Positions 10,913 to 21,593 of a DNA stretch of 64,000 nt are shown piece after piece; position 1 is the stretch's first letter; the number at the start of each line of letters is the position of its first letter. Position numbers and translations under genes: made by a program. The stretch covers positions 62,001 to 126,000 of the forward strand of contig NZ_DF238897.1 in assembly GCF_000400995.2 (NCBI RefSeq). The letters are read 5' to 3'. This stretch comes from Acidovorax sp. MR-S7. GTDB lineage: Bacteria > Pseudomonadota > Gammaproteobacteria > Burkholderiales > Burkholderiaceae_C. The notes under the pieces were generated by a model. That model was not told the DNA's origin, did not search any database, and saw only the letters and a list, made by a program, of their open reading frames with translations.

Positions 10913-12040
10913 ATGGACATTCAACAACCATCGCCCCTGCTCGCAGGCCTGAGCCCGGCGCAGTTCATGCAGCGCCACTGGCACAAGAAGCCGCTCCTCG
11001 TGCGGCAGGCCATCCCGGGCTTCAAGCCCCCTGTCGGGCGTGCGGCGCTGTTCGAACTGGCTGCGCGCGAGGAGGTCGAATCCCGCTTCATCCAGCATCT
11101 GGACGGCCGCTGGCGTCTGCGCCACGGCCCGCTCGCACGGCGTTCCTTGCCACCGCTGGGCACGCGCGAATGGACGGTGCTGGTGCAGGGCGTGGACCTG
11201 CACAACGAGGCCGTGCATGCGCTGCTGCAGCAGTTCCGCTTCGTGCCGCAGGCGCGGCTGGACGACCTGATGATCAGCTATGCCAGCGACGGCGGCGGCG
11301 TGGGCCCGCACTTCGACAGCTACGACGTCTTCCTGCTGCAGGCCCACGGCCGGCGGCGCTGGCGCATCGGGCGCCAGAAGAATTTCGCGCTGCGCGACGG
11401 CCTGCCGCTGAAGATCCTGGAGCAGTTCGAGCCCGAGGAGGAATACGTGCTGGAGCCGGGCGACATGCTGTACCTGCCGCCGCGCTGGGCCCACGATGGC
11501 ATCGCCGAGGGAGAGTGCATGACCTACTCCATCGGTTTTCGTTCGCCCAACCGCGCGGATCTGGCCCATGAGGTGCTGCTGCGCATGGCGGACGCGGCGG
11601 TGGACGAGGAGGATTCGCCCATCTACCGTGACCCGCGCCAGCCGGCCGTGTCCGCCTCGGGCGCCATTCCGCAGGAATTGCAAACCTTCGCGCGCGATGC
11701 GGTGCGCCGTGCCCTGGAGGAGCCGCTGGCACTGGAGCGTGCACTGGGTGAAGCCCTGACCGAGCCCAAGCCCAACGTCTGGTTCGAGCCCTCGGCATCC
11801 GCAGGCATGATGGAATGCGTGGTGCTCGACCGGCGCACGCGCATGATGTACGACGCCAGGCACGTCTTCATCAACGGCGAGAGCTACCGCGCCGCCGGGC
11901 GCGATGCCACGCTGATGCAGCGGCTGGCGGACCAGCGCCGCCTGGACGCGCGGGACCTGGCCCGTGCGAGCGATGCGGCGCTGGAGCTGCTGTCGTCCTG
12001 GTGCGAGGCCGGCTGGGTGCATGCCAGCTCCCCGGCCTGA
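10913..12040 (+). CDS. roxA: JmjC/cupin ribosomal oxygenase (50S protein uL16 arginine hydroxylase type)
   Basis: A 375-residue 2-oxoglutarate/Fe(II) oxygenase closely resembling E. coli YcfD (RoxA), which hydroxylates an arginine of ribosomal protein uL16. The N-terminal block FMQRHWHKKPLLVRQA is diagnostic. The iron facial triad is H133-x-D135 (GPHFDSYDVF) and H194 (PRWAHDGI). The C-terminal winged-helix and dimerisation region follows. Divergent from the FKBP gene with a 16-bp gap; followed by an unknown gene 23 bp later. Confidence 0.9.
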   Translation: MDIQQPSPLLAGLSPAQFMQRHWHKKPLLVRQAIPGFKPPVGRAALFELAAREEVESRFIQHLDGRWRLRHGPLARRSLPPLGTREWTVLVQGVDLHNEAVHALLQQFRFVPQARLDDLMISYASDGGGVGPHFDSYDVFLLQAHGRRRWRIGRQKNFALRDGLPLKILEQFEPEEEYVLEPGDMLYLPPRWAHDGIAEGECMTYSIGFRSPNRADLAHEVLLRMADAAVDEEDSPIYRDPRQPAVSASGAIPQELQTFARDAVRRALEEPLALERALGEALTEPKPNVWFEPSASAGMMECVVLDRRTRMMYDARHVFINGESYRAAGRDATLMQRLADQRRLDARDLARASDAALELLSSWCEAGWVHASSPA

Positions 12041-12063
12041 GGCCGCAGCACAAGGAGCAGGGC

Positions 12064-12564
12064 ATGACCGATACCGATACCATCCCGCTGCCCAGCGGGC
12101 GCTTCGAGGGCCGGGAGGCCTTCCAGCAGCTGGTGCGCGATGCCCTGCAGTGCGCGGCGCGTGAGGACTGGCCCGAGCTGGTGTTCAGCGATGCCAATTT
12201 CCACGACTGGCCGCTGGGCGAACGCGCTGTGGCCGACGCGCTGCAGCAATGGTCGCGCACGGGCCGGCGCTTCACCCTGCTTGCGGCAGATTTCAGCGAG
12301 ATCGTGCGCCGGCACGCCCGTTTCGTGCAGTGGCGGGTGCGCTGGGACCACATCATCGTGTGCCGCAGGGCTGCTGCCGACCCGCTGGACCTGCCCAGCG
12401 CCATCTGGTCGCCGGGCTGGGTGTTGCAGCGCCATGACCCGGTGCGCTGCGTCGGCGTGACCGGGCGCGAGCCCGACAGGCGCGTGCTGCTGCGCGAGGC
12501 TTTGAACGAATGGCAGGAGCGCAAGAGCAGCCCGGGTTTCCCGGCCACCGTGCTGGGGCTGTGA
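12064..12564 (+). CDS. Conserved hypothetical protein, 166 aa
   Basis: Not recognised as a named family. It is soluble, Trp- and Arg-rich, with no signal peptide or membrane segment. Striking conserved-looking parts are the acidic/aromatic stretch DWPELVFSDANFHDWPLGE and RFVQWRVRWDHIIVCRRA. AAGGAGC lies 7 bp before the ATG. It follows the ribosomal oxygenase gene in the same direction and is probably cotranscribed, but that does not define a function. Confidence 0.7.
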   Translation: MTDTDTIPLPSGRFEGREAFQQLVRDALQCAAREDWPELVFSDANFHDWPLGERAVADALQQWSRTGRRFTLLAADFSEIVRRHARFVQWRVRWDHIIVCRRAAADPLDLPSAIWSPGWVLQRHDPVRCVGVTGREPDRRVLLREALNEWQERKSSPGFPATVLGL

Positions 12565-12609
12565 CGCGGCACGGGCGCCATTTGTAACAGGGGTTGCCAG
12601 ATCCTAGTA

Positions 12610-12640
12610 TTAACCAGTATTGACGAAACCTCCCTATAAT
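12610..12640 (+). promoter_or_regulatory. Probable promoter of the Ala/Pro-rich lipoprotein gene
   Basis: A consensus TATAAT (12635-12640) has TTAACC 19 bp upstream (12610-12615). A TTGACG at 12620 is only 9 bp away, too close to pair with it. About 125 bp of leader would precede the ATG at 12766. Confidence 0.45.
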
Positions 12641-12765
12641 TTCGACCCGGTATAGCCCCAGGGTGCACCGCAAGAATGCGCCCGCGCCGGGTTCACCGCT
12701 GCAAGAGGCGGACGCCGGCATTTTCATAACAATCACCTGTCATCTGTCCAACCAAGGAAACCGAC

Positions 12766-13035
12766 ATGAAAAACTCCGTCGTTCTGGCCGCCCTGATCGC
12801 TGCTGCCGCTCTCGCCGCTTGCGGCAAGAAGGAAGAGCCCGCTCCGGCACCCGCACCCGCGCCCGTGGAAGCACCTGCCCCCGCGCCTGCTCCGGAACCC
12901 GCTCCCGCGCCCGCAGAAGCGCCTGCCTCCGCAGACGCACCGGCTGCCGCCAACGACGCTGCCGCTGACGCCGCCAAGGCCGCTGCCGATGCAGCTGCCG
13001 CAGCCGCTACCGGCGCCGCTTCCGAAGCCAAGTAA
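12766..13035 (+). CDS. Ala/Pro-rich small lipoprotein
   Basis: An 89-residue lipoprotein: signal peptide with lipobox ALAAC (Cys19), a short basic GKKEEP, then a low-complexity Ala-Pro-Glu linker (APAPAPAP..., residues about 24-60) and an Ala-rich tail with Asp/Lys (residues 65-89) that may form a helix. Such proteins are anchored in the outer membrane and extend through the periplasm; no enzymatic domain. AAGGAAA precedes the ATG. It has its own promoter and terminator, so it is probably monocistronic and well expressed. Confidence 0.8.
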   Translation: MKNSVVLAALIAAAALAACGKKEEPAPAPAPAPVEAPAPAPAPEPAPAPAEAPASADAPAAANDAAADAAKAAADAAAAAATGAASEAK

Positions 13036-13083
13036 TCCGCTGGCCTCTCCGCTTCCCGTGCTCCTCTCCGGAGCGCAGGACGC

Positions 13084-13119
13084 AAAAAAAAGCCCCGAGC
13101 CGTCAGGCCGGGGCTTTTT
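13084..13119. terminator. Bidirectional intrinsic terminator
   Basis: AAAAGCCCCG, loop, CGGGGCTTTTT with A- and T-runs on both sides. It ends the lipoprotein transcript on the plus strand and bamC on the minus strand. Confidence 0.85.
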
Positions 13120-13138
13120 GTTTGGGCCGGTGCCGGGT

Positions 13139-14227
13139 CTACTTCAGGTCGTCGGCAAGCACGCGCACGATGCGCTCGGCATTGGCGGACGACTCGGGGG
13201 CGCCTGCCGCGTTCAGCACCGAGACGGTGCTCTGGCTGCCTTCGCTGCGCACCACGATGCGGTACTTGAGCGGCGCGGCCGCATCCGGCGAGCGGCCGAA
13301 GAGCTTGCTGAAGAAGCCCTGTTCCTTCTTCTCGGTGGGCGCGACATAGCGCACGAAGTACACGCCCTGGCTGCGGTCGCGGTCTTCCACGGTGAAGCCG
13401 GTGCGGTCCAGCGACACGCCCACGCGGCGCCATGCGCGGTCGAAATTCTCGTCGAGCTGCACCACCGGCACGCCGCTCGCCGTGGCCATGCGGGCCGAGG
13501 GTGCCGGGGGCACGACGGCGGCCGCTGCCGCCTTGGACTGCTCCTCGCTCACGCCCAGCTTGACCATCAGGCGGCGCAGGAACTCGGTTTCCAGCTCGGG
13601 ATCGGCGGGACGCGGCTGCCAGATCGTGCTGTCCTTCTGCGCGGTGCTGTAGACCTCGACCATGCCGCGGTGGCTGACGTAGATCTCGGTGCGGCCGTCG
13701 GAGGCGCGCTCCAGGCGTGTGCGGAACTTGTCGCGCTCGCCGGTGGAATAGAGCGAATCGAAGACCTTGCCGATGGTGGAGCGGATGATGTCCTGCGGCA
13801 GCTTGGCGCGGTTCTCAGCCCAGTCGGTCTCGAGCAGGCCCAGGTTGGGCTGCTCCAGCGTATAGACGAAGCCGTTTTCGAGCCAGAAGTCGCGCACCGG
13901 CTCCCAGAGCTGGTCGGCCGGGCGGTCCACCACCAGCCAGCGCTGGTTGCCGTCGCGCTCGATGCGCACGTCTCCGATGGCTTGGGGCGCGGCATTTGCC
14001 GCACCGCGCGGCTGCTGGGCCTGGCCGGCCTCGAAGGCCGCGGCGGACACCACGCCGCCGGGCACGGTGTAGCGCGTGTCGCGCGAGAGCTGGCTCAGGT
14101 CCGGCGGCACTTCCAGCGATGCGCCCTTGGTGGCGCTTTTGTAGTCGATCTTGTCGCTCTCCAGCACGGAGCAGGCAGACAGGGTCACGGCAAGGCCCAG
14201 CAGGCCCAGGCGGGTGGTAGCGTTCAC
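13139..14227 (-). CDS. bamC: Outer-membrane protein assembly factor BamC
   Basis: A 362-residue lipoprotein of the BAM complex, which inserts beta-barrel proteins. Signal peptide with lipobox TLSAC (Cys19), then the unstructured DYKSATKGASLEVPPDLSQL segment that in BamC binds BamD, and two helix-grip domains separated by an Ala-rich linker near residue 220. The GTG start at 14227 has AAGGA 7 bp upstream. It lies directly downstream of dapA, the usual dapA-bamC order. Confidence 0.93.
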   Translation of the reverse strand: MNATTRLGLLGLAVTLSACSVLESDKIDYKSATKGASLEVPPDLSQLSRDTRYTVPGGVVSAAAFEAGQAQQPRGAANAAPQAIGDVRIERDGNQRWLVVDRPADQLWEPVRDFWLENGFVYTLEQPNLGLLETDWAENRAKLPQDIIRSTIGKVFDSLYSTGERDKFRTRLERASDGRTEIYVSHRGMVEVYSTAQKDSTIWQPRPADPELETEFLRRLMVKLGVSEEQSKAAAAAVVPPAPSARMATASGVPVVQLDENFDRAWRRVGVSLDRTGFTVEDRDRSQGVYFVRYVAPTEKKEQGFFSKLFGRSPDAAAPLKYRIVVRSEGSQSTVSVLNAAGAPESSANAERIVRVLADDLK

Positions 14228-14247
14228 GCGAATATCCTTGGAACGTG

Positions 14248-15144
14248 TTACAGCAGGCCGGCGGCGCGCAGGGCGCCTTCCACCACGGCCTCGTTGCTCT
14301 GGGCCAGCGGCGTCATGGGCAGGCGCAAGGCGCCGCCGCACAGGCCCATGCGCTGCATGGCCCACTTGACGGGGATGGGATTGGCCTCGACGAAAAGATG
14401 CTTGTGCACGGGCAGCAGGCGGAACTGGATCTCCATGGCCTTGCGCGCATCGCCCGCGATGGCGGCCGCGCACAGCTCGTGCATCAGGCGCGGCGCCACG
14501 TTGGCGGTGACGCTGATGTTGCCCTGGCCGCCGCACAGCATGAGCGCCACGGCCGTCGGGTCGTCGCCCGAATAGACGGCGAAGCCCTTGGGCACGTCGC
14601 GGATCAGCCACTGCGCGCGCTCGATGTTGCCCGTGGCCTCCTTGATGCCCACGATGCCCGGCACCTGCGTGAGGCGCAGCACGGTCTCGTGGTGCATGTC
14701 GGCCACCGAGCGGCCGGGCACGTTGTAGAGCACCATCGGCAGGTCGCCCACGGCTTCGGCGATGGCCTTGAAGTGGCGGTACTGGCCTTCCTGCGTGGGC
14801 TTGTTGTAGTAGGGCACCACCTGGAGCTGGCTGTCGGCGCCCACCTTCTTGGCGAAGCGGGCCAGCTCGATCGCCTCGGCCGTGGAGTTGGCGCCGCAGC
14901 CGGCCATCACGGGTACGCGCCCGGCCGCCTGTTCGACCGACACGCGGATGACCTCGCAGTGCTCCTCCACGTTCACCGTGGGCGATTCGCCCGTGGTGCC
15001 CACGACGCCCAGGCAATCCGTGCCCTCCTGGATGTGCCAGTCGATGAGCTTGCGCAAGGTGGGGTAATCGACGCTGCCGTCGTCGTGCATGGGAGTGACG
15101 AGGGCGACGATGCTGCCCGTGAGGGTGGCGCTGGGAGAGGTCAT
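14248..15144 (-). CDS. dapA: 4-hydroxy-tetrahydrodipicolinate synthase
   Basis: A 298-residue TIM-barrel aldolase of lysine and meso-diaminopimelate synthesis, condensing pyruvate with aspartate semialdehyde. The Schiff-base lysine is K168 in VGIKEATGN; the proton-relay Tyr is in LYNVPGRS, and GTTGES is the substrate loop. ATG 15144 ([10 protein letters not shown]) is preferred; a TTG at 15156 would add four residues. It follows the methyltransferase stop by 8 bp. Confidence 0.95.
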   Translation of the reverse strand: MTSPSATLTGSIVALVTPMHDDGSVDYPTLRKLIDWHIQEGTDCLGVVGTTGESPTVNVEEHCEVIRVSVEQAAGRVPVMAGCGANSTAEAIELARFAKKVGADSQLQVVPYYNKPTQEGQYRHFKAIAEAVGDLPMVLYNVPGRSVADMHHETVLRLTQVPGIVGIKEATGNIERAQWLIRDVPKGFAVYSGDDPTAVALMLCGGQGNISVTANVAPRLMHELCAAAIAGDARKAMEIQFRLLPVHKHLFVEANPIPVKWAMQRMGLCGGALRLPMTPLAQSNEAVVEGALRAAGLL

Positions 15145-15152
15145 GTCCGCGT

Positions 15153-15677
15153 TCAAAAACGGTAAAGGGGCATTCTAACTAGGGCGGGTTCGCGCACGGC
15201 GGCGATGCGCTGCACGAAGCGCGCGGGGTCGTCGAGGAAGCCGTTTTCGTAGGCCACCACCCGCAGACTCTCGCAGGCGTGCAGAAGTTCACCGGGGCGC
15301 AGCAGGAACTCGGGCCGCGCGGGCCGCCCCACGGTTTCGTTGCCCTGGGAGAAGGTCTCGTAGAGCAGCACGCCGCCGGGGGCCACGCTCTCCACGATGG
15401 TGGGCAGCAGCGGGCGCCAGAGGTAGTTGGTGACCACCACGCCGTCGAAGCGCCGGCCGGGCAGGGGCCAGGGGCCGTTCTCGATGTCGGCCTGGATCGC
15501 TTCGCCCATCGGTGCTACTGCTTCAATAGCTGCTTGCGCTTGATCCACGCCGGTTACAGGGTGATTTCGCGCTGAAAACCAGCGCATGTGGCGTCCCGCG
15601 CCGCAGGCCACGTCGAGCACCGTGCCGCCTTCGGGCACGAGGTGCGACCAGCGCTGGATCCAGTCGGACGCGGTCAG
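15153..15677 (-). CDS. Class I SAM-dependent methyltransferase with probable CTG start
   Basis: About 174 residues: motif I is [11 protein letters not shown] (SAM site), motif [12 protein letters not shown], and VVTNYLW with the family's [10 protein letters not shown] late loop, as in small TehB/UbiE-like methyltransferases; substrate unknown. No ATG, GTG or TTG fits the N-terminus. A CTG at 15677 has GGAG six bases upstream and overlaps the TGA of the 42-residue peptide gene, giving [10 protein letters not shown], which homologues start as (M)TASDW. Residues about 48-60 come from a palindromic repeat copy ([12 protein letters not shown]). Confidence 0.8.
   Translation of the reverse strand: MTASDWIQRWSHLVPEGGTVLDVACGAGRHMRWFSARNHPVTGVDQAQAAIEAVAPMGEAIQADIENGPWPLPGRRFDGVVVTNYLWRPLLPTIVESVAPGGVLLYETFSQGNETVGRPARPEFLLRPGELLHACESLRVVAYENGFLDDPARFVQRIAAVREPALVRMPLYRF
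15513..15553 (-). repeat. Palindromic repeat (type A, partial), inside methyltransferase gene
   Basis: On the minus strand GATCAAGCGCAAGCAGCTAT then TGAAGCAGTAGC, the right half of the dispersed repeat, read in frame as [11 protein letters not shown]. Confidence 0.65.
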
Positions 15678-15802
15678 AAGCAGCTCCAGAGCTGATCGGC
15701 CAGCGACAGCATGAAATCCGGCTGCGCGTACATGCCGAAGACGGCCAGCAGCACCAGAAGCGCCACCGCGCCTGCCAGCCATTTCCGGTGTGTGCGGGTC
15801 AT
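15674..15802 (-). CDS. Small single-span membrane protein, 42 aa
   Basis: A short open frame starting at ATG 15802: a basic N-terminus (MTRTHRK), one hydrophobic helix (WLAGAVALLVLLAVFGMY, residues about 8-25) and a short tail with QPDFMLSLADQLW before CF. The start is 4 bp after the MFS transporter stop and the TGA overlaps the methyltransferase start by two bases, so it looks like a real, translationally coupled gene. Similar 40-residue proteins beginning MTR and ending QLWxCF are familiar from related genomes; their function is unknown. Confidence 0.72.
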   Translation of the reverse strand: MTRTHRKWLAGAVALLVLLAVFGMYAQPDFMLSLADQLWSCF

Positions 15803-15806
15803 GGCG

Positions 15807-17024
15807 TCAGGCTGCCTGCGGGGCGGCGCGGGGGATGGCGCTCTCGCGCACGGGCAGGTTCACCAGGCCCGCGAAGATGCCCAGCGCGATGGCCAGGTAC
15901 CAGACGATGTCGTAGCTGCCCGTGCGGTCGTACAGGTAGCCGCCGAGCCACACGCCCAGGAAGCTGCCGATCTGGTGGCTGAAGAACACGAAGCCGCTGA
16001 GCATGGACAGGTGCTGCACGCCGAAGATCTGCGCCACCGTGGCGTTCGTGGGCGGCACGGTGGACAGCCACAGCGCGCCCATCACGGCCGAGAACACGTA
16101 GACCGACAACGGCGACAGCGGCACCAGCAGGAAGATGGTGATGACCACGGCGCGCGCGAAATAGATGAAGGCCAGGATGTGGCGCTTGGGCATGCGCTGG
16201 CCCAGCGTGCCCGCCGCATAGGTGCCGAACACGTTGAACAGGCCGATCAGCGCCAGCGCGTAGCTCGCCACCTGCACCGACAGGCCGTGGTCGCGCAGGT
16301 AGCTGGGCATGTGCACACCGATGAACACCACCTGGAAGCCGCAGACGAAGTAGCCCGCCGTGAGCAGCAGGAAGCTGCGGTAGCGCAGCGCCTCGGCGAA
16401 CGCCTGGCGCACGGTCTGCGTACGTTTCATGGGCGCGCTGCCGTGGAAGCCCGGCTCGCGCAGCCCCCAGGCCAGCGGCACGATGAGCAGCACCATGGCC
16501 GAGAGCGCCAGCAGCGCCGTCTTCCAGCCCAGGTGCAGGATGAGCTGGCCTTCCAGCGGCATCATCAGGAACTGCCCGAACGAGCCTGCCGCCGCCGCCA
16601 CGCCCATGGCCCACGAGCGCTTGTCGGCCGGCACCTGCCGCCCCAGCACGCCGTAGATGATGGCGTAGGTCGTGCCCGCCTGCGCCGCGCCCAGCAGCAC
16701 GCCGGTGGTCAGCGTGAACAGCAGCGGCGAGGGCGACAGCGCCATGCCCGCCAGCCCCAGCGCGTAGAGCACCGCCCCGCCGATGAGTACGCGGAAGGCT
16801 CCGAACTTGTCGGCCACCATGCCGCCGAAGATGCCGAACAGGCCCCAGGCCAGGTTCTGCACGGCGATCGCCAGCGCGAAGGTCTGGCGCGTCCAGTCCA
16901 TCTCCTGCGTGATGGGCTGCAGCCACAGGCCGAAACCATGGCGGATGCCCATGGAGAGGGTGACGATGGCGCCACCGCACAGCAGCACCTGCGCCAGCGG
17001 GAGTTTTCGGGTTTCGTTGTGCAT
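15807..17024 (-). CDS. Major facilitator superfamily transporter
   Basis: A 405-residue protein with twelve predicted membrane helices in two halves joined by a loop near residue 200 (PGFHGSAPMKRTQTV). The MFS loop 2-3 motif appears as GMVADKFGAFRVL, and QPITQEMDW...NLAWGLFGIFGG is typical of the monocarboxylate/oxalate-like (OFA/MCT) branch. Substrate cannot be told from sequence. It is first in the leftward run MFS - 42-aa peptide - methyltransferase - dapA - bamC. Confidence 0.85.
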   Translation of the reverse strand: MHNETRKLPLAQVLLCGGAIVTLSMGIRHGFGLWLQPITQEMDWTRQTFALAIAVQNLAWGLFGIFGGMVADKFGAFRVLIGGAVLYALGLAGMALSPSPLLFTLTTGVLLGAAQAGTTYAIIYGVLGRQVPADKRSWAMGVAAAAGSFGQFLMMPLEGQLILHLGWKTALLALSAMVLLIVPLAWGLREPGFHGSAPMKRTQTVRQAFAEALRYRSFLLLTAGYFVCGFQVVFIGVHMPSYLRDHGLSVQVASYALALIGLFNVFGTYAAGTLGQRMPKRHILAFIYFARAVVITIFLLVPLSPLSVYVFSAVMGALWLSTVPPTNATVAQIFGVQHLSMLSGFVFFSHQIGSFLGVWLGGYLYDRTGSYDIVWYLAIALGIFAGLVNLPVRESAIPRAAPQAA

Positions 17025-17070
17025 CCGGCGAATGTAGCGAAAAGCCGCGGCGTCCGCTCGCGAGGGGCGG

Positions 17071-17100
17071 TTGAACTGGTTTTATATCCAGCCCTACAAT
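17071..17100 (+). promoter_or_regulatory. parE promoter, nearly leaderless
   Basis: TTGAAC (17071-17076), 18-bp spacer, TACAAT (17095-17100). The parE ATG begins at 17110, so transcription would start within about three bases of the start codon. No ribosome site precedes the ATG. Confidence 0.6.
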
Positions 17101-17109
17101 CCGCCGCCT

Positions 17110-19086
<1,977 letters not shown>

Positions 19087-19087
19087 G

Positions 19088-19142
19088 TCTTTTTGGCCTC
19101 CAGCGCTTTCCTATCAAGCGCTGGTAGCTCCTGATTCAATAG
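19088..19142. repeat. Palindromic repeat (type A) between parE and parC
   Basis: GGCCTCCAGCGCTTTCCTAT, then CAAGCGCTGGTAGCTCC and a degraded TTCAATAG. It fills almost the entire 57-bp gap, ending 1 bp before the parC ATG and leaving parC without a normal ribosome site. Confidence 0.8.
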
Positions 19143-19143
19143 C

Positions 19144-21489
19144 ATGAGCGATCAACCCACACTCGATCTTTCCGCGCCGCAGGACGACGGCGACCGCCTG
19201 GAACTCGCGGGCTACGCCCAGCGCGCCTACCTCGAATACGCCCTCAGCGTGGTCAAGGGCCGCGCGCTGCCCGACGTGTGCGACGGCCTCAAGCCCGTGC
19301 AGCGGCGCATCCTCTATGCGATGGATCGCATGGGGCTGGGCTTCAACGGCAACACCGCCGCCAAGCCGGTCAAGAGCGCCCGCGTGGTCGGCGACGTGCT
19401 GGGCCGCTTCCACCCGCACGGCGACCAGTCGGCTTACGACGCGCTGGTGCGCCTGGCACAGGATTTCAACCAGCGCTACCCGCTGATCGATGGCCAGGGC
19501 AATTTCGGCTCGCGCGACGGCGACGGCGCCGCGGCCATGCGCTACACCGAGGCGCGGCTTGCCAGGATCACCGGCCTGCTGCTCGACGAGATCGACCAAG
19601 GCACGGTCGATTTCATGCCCAACTACGACGGCAGCACGCAGGAGCCGCGCCAGTTGCCCGCGCGCCTGCCGTTCGCACTGCTCAACGGCGCGAGCGGCAT
19701 CGCCGTGGGCCTGGCGACGGAAATCCCGAGCCACAACCTGCGCGAGGTGGCCGATGCCTGCGTGGCGCTGGTCAAGAAGCCGCAGTTGGCCGACGAAGAA
19801 CTGTTCGCGTTGATCCCCGGCCCGGACTATCCCGGCGGCGGGCAGGTCATCAGCGCGGCGAGCGACATCCAGGACGCCTACCGCACCGGGCGCGGCAGCC
19901 TCAAGGTGCGCGCGCGCTGGAAGATCGAGGAACTCGCGCGCGGCCAATGGCAGATGGTGGTGACGGAGCTGCCGCCCGGCGTTTCCACCGCCAAGGTGCT
20001 CGAGGAGATCGAGGAGATCACCAATCCCAAGATCAAGGCCGGCAAGAAGACCTTGAGCCAGGAGCAGACCCAGCTCAAGGCCGCGCTGCTCGCGCTGCTC
20101 GACGGCGTGCGCGACGAGTCGAGCAAGGATGCGCCGGTGCGCATCGTCATCGAGCCCAAGACTGGCAAGGTGCCGCAGCAGGATCTCATCACCACGCTGC
20201 TCGCCCACACCAGCCTGGAGACCTCGGCGCCCATCAACCTCACGATGGTGGGGCTGGACGGCAAGCCCGTGCAGAAGTCGCTGCGGCAGATGCTGGAGGA
20301 GTGGATCGCCTTCCGCCAGACCACTATCGCGCGGCGCTCGCAGCACCGCTTGAACAAGGTGCTGGAGCGCATCCACATCCTCGAAGGGCGGCAGATCGTG
20401 CTGCTCAACATCGACGAGGTGATCGCCATCATCCGCGCGAGCGATGAGCCGAAGGCGGCGTTGATCGCGCGCTTCAACCTCTCCGACCGGCAGGCCGAGG
20501 ACATCCTCGAAATCCGCCTGCGCCAGCTCGCGCGGCTGGAAGCCATCAAGATCGAGCAGGAGCTCAAGGAGCTGCGCGAGGAGCAGGGCAAGCTGGAGGA
20601 CATCCTGGCCAACCCCGCCTCGCTGCGCCGCCTGATGGTCAAGGAGATCGAGGCGGATGCCAAGCAGTTCCAGGATGCGCGTCGCACGCTGATCCAGGCC
20701 GAGAAGAAGGCCGTGGCCGAGGTGAAGGTGCTCGACGAGCCGGTCACCGTGGTCGTCTCCGAAAAAGGCTGGGTGCGCGCACGCCAGGGCCACGGGCACG
20801 AGGCCGGCAGCTTCGCCTTCAAGGCGGGCGACGGGCTCTACGGTACCTTCGAGTGCCGCACGATCGATACGCTCATCGTCTTCGGCAGCAACGGGCGCGT
20901 GTACTCGGTAGCCGTCGCCAGCCTGCCGGGCGGGCGCGGCGACGGGCAGCCCATCACCACGCTGATCGAGCTGGAGGCGGGCACGCAGCCGGTGCACTAC
21001 TTCGCCGGGCCGGGCAATGCGGCGCTGCTGCTGGCGGGCTCGGGCGGGTACGGGTTCCTGTCCACCGTGGAACACATGACGGCGCGCAACCGGGGCGGCA
21101 AGGCCTTCGTCGCTTTAAGCGAGGGCGAGCGGCTGTGCCGGCCGTCGCACGCCGCGTTCACCAGTGGAAGCCAGGCCATCGTGCCCGCCACGCACGTGTG
21201 CTGCGCGTCCGCGGGCGGGCGCATCCTCACGTTCGAGATCGGCGAGCTCAAGCTCATGGAGAAGGGCGGGCGCGGCCTCATGCTGATCGACCTGGAGCCC
21301 AAGGACACCCTGGCGGGCGCGGCGGCCTATACGCGCAGCGTGCGCTTCGCGGGCGTGGGCCGTGGCGGCAAGCCGCGCGAGGAGCAGCTCGAGATCCGCA
21401 GCCTCAACAACGCGCGCGCCGTGCGCGGGCGCAAGGGCAAGGCGGCCGACCTGGGCTTCAAGCCCACCGAGGTGCTGCGCGTGGAATAG
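19144..21489 (+). CDS. parC: DNA topoisomerase IV subunit A
   Basis: A 781-residue breakage-reunion subunit. The catalytic tyrosine is Y134 in [10 protein letters not shown]. The quinolone region reads [15 protein letters not shown]: Gln95 stands where E. coli ParC has Ser80 and Asp99 where it has Glu84. The DNA-gate coiled coil spans about residues 370-500 and the C-terminal beta-pinwheel follows with short blades. The start [15 protein letters not shown] is immediately after the repeat. Confidence 0.95.
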   Translation: MSDQPTLDLSAPQDDGDRLELAGYAQRAYLEYALSVVKGRALPDVCDGLKPVQRRILYAMDRMGLGFNGNTAAKPVKSARVVGDVLGRFHPHGDQSAYDALVRLAQDFNQRYPLIDGQGNFGSRDGDGAAAMRYTEARLARITGLLLDEIDQGTVDFMPNYDGSTQEPRQLPARLPFALLNGASGIAVGLATEIPSHNLREVADACVALVKKPQLADEELFALIPGPDYPGGGQVISAASDIQDAYRTGRGSLKVRARWKIEELARGQWQMVVTELPPGVSTAKVLEEIEEITNPKIKAGKKTLSQEQTQLKAALLALLDGVRDESSKDAPVRIVIEPKTGKVPQQDLITTLLAHTSLETSAPINLTMVGLDGKPVQKSLRQMLEEWIAFRQTTIARRSQHRLNKVLERIHILEGRQIVLLNIDEVIAIIRASDEPKAALIARFNLSDRQAEDILEIRLRQLARLEAIKIEQELKELREEQGKLEDILANPASLRRLMVKEIEADAKQFQDARRTLIQAEKKAVAEVKVLDEPVTVVVSEKGWVRARQGHGHEAGSFAFKAGDGLYGTFECRTIDTLIVFGSNGRVYSVAVASLPGGRGDGQPITTLIELEAGTQPVHYFAGPGNAALLLAGSGGYGFLSTVEHMTARNRGGKAFVALSEGERLCRPSHAAFTSGSQAIVPATHVCCASAGGRILTFEIGELKLMEKGGRGLMLIDLEPKDTLAGAAAYTRSVRFAGVGRGGKPREEQLEIRSLNNARAVRGRKGKAADLGFKPTEVLRVE

Positions 21490-21593
21490 GCTATCGCTCT
21501 GCTTGTTGCGTTTGGTAGCATGCATGCAACGCTGCACCGCAGGGGCGCGGTGCGTTGCACACAAAACCCCACCCGACAAGGAGCGAGCCTGCC

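Noticed and set aside
12620-12640. TTGACG with TATAAT as a promoter
   Set aside because: The spacing is only 9 bp, so this hexamer cannot serve as the -35; TTAACC at 12610 fits better.
12840-12960. Short-period repeats in the Ala/Pro lipoprotein as a possible CRISPR or satellite
   Set aside because: They are in-frame Pro-Ala codons of a low-complexity linker, with no spacers.
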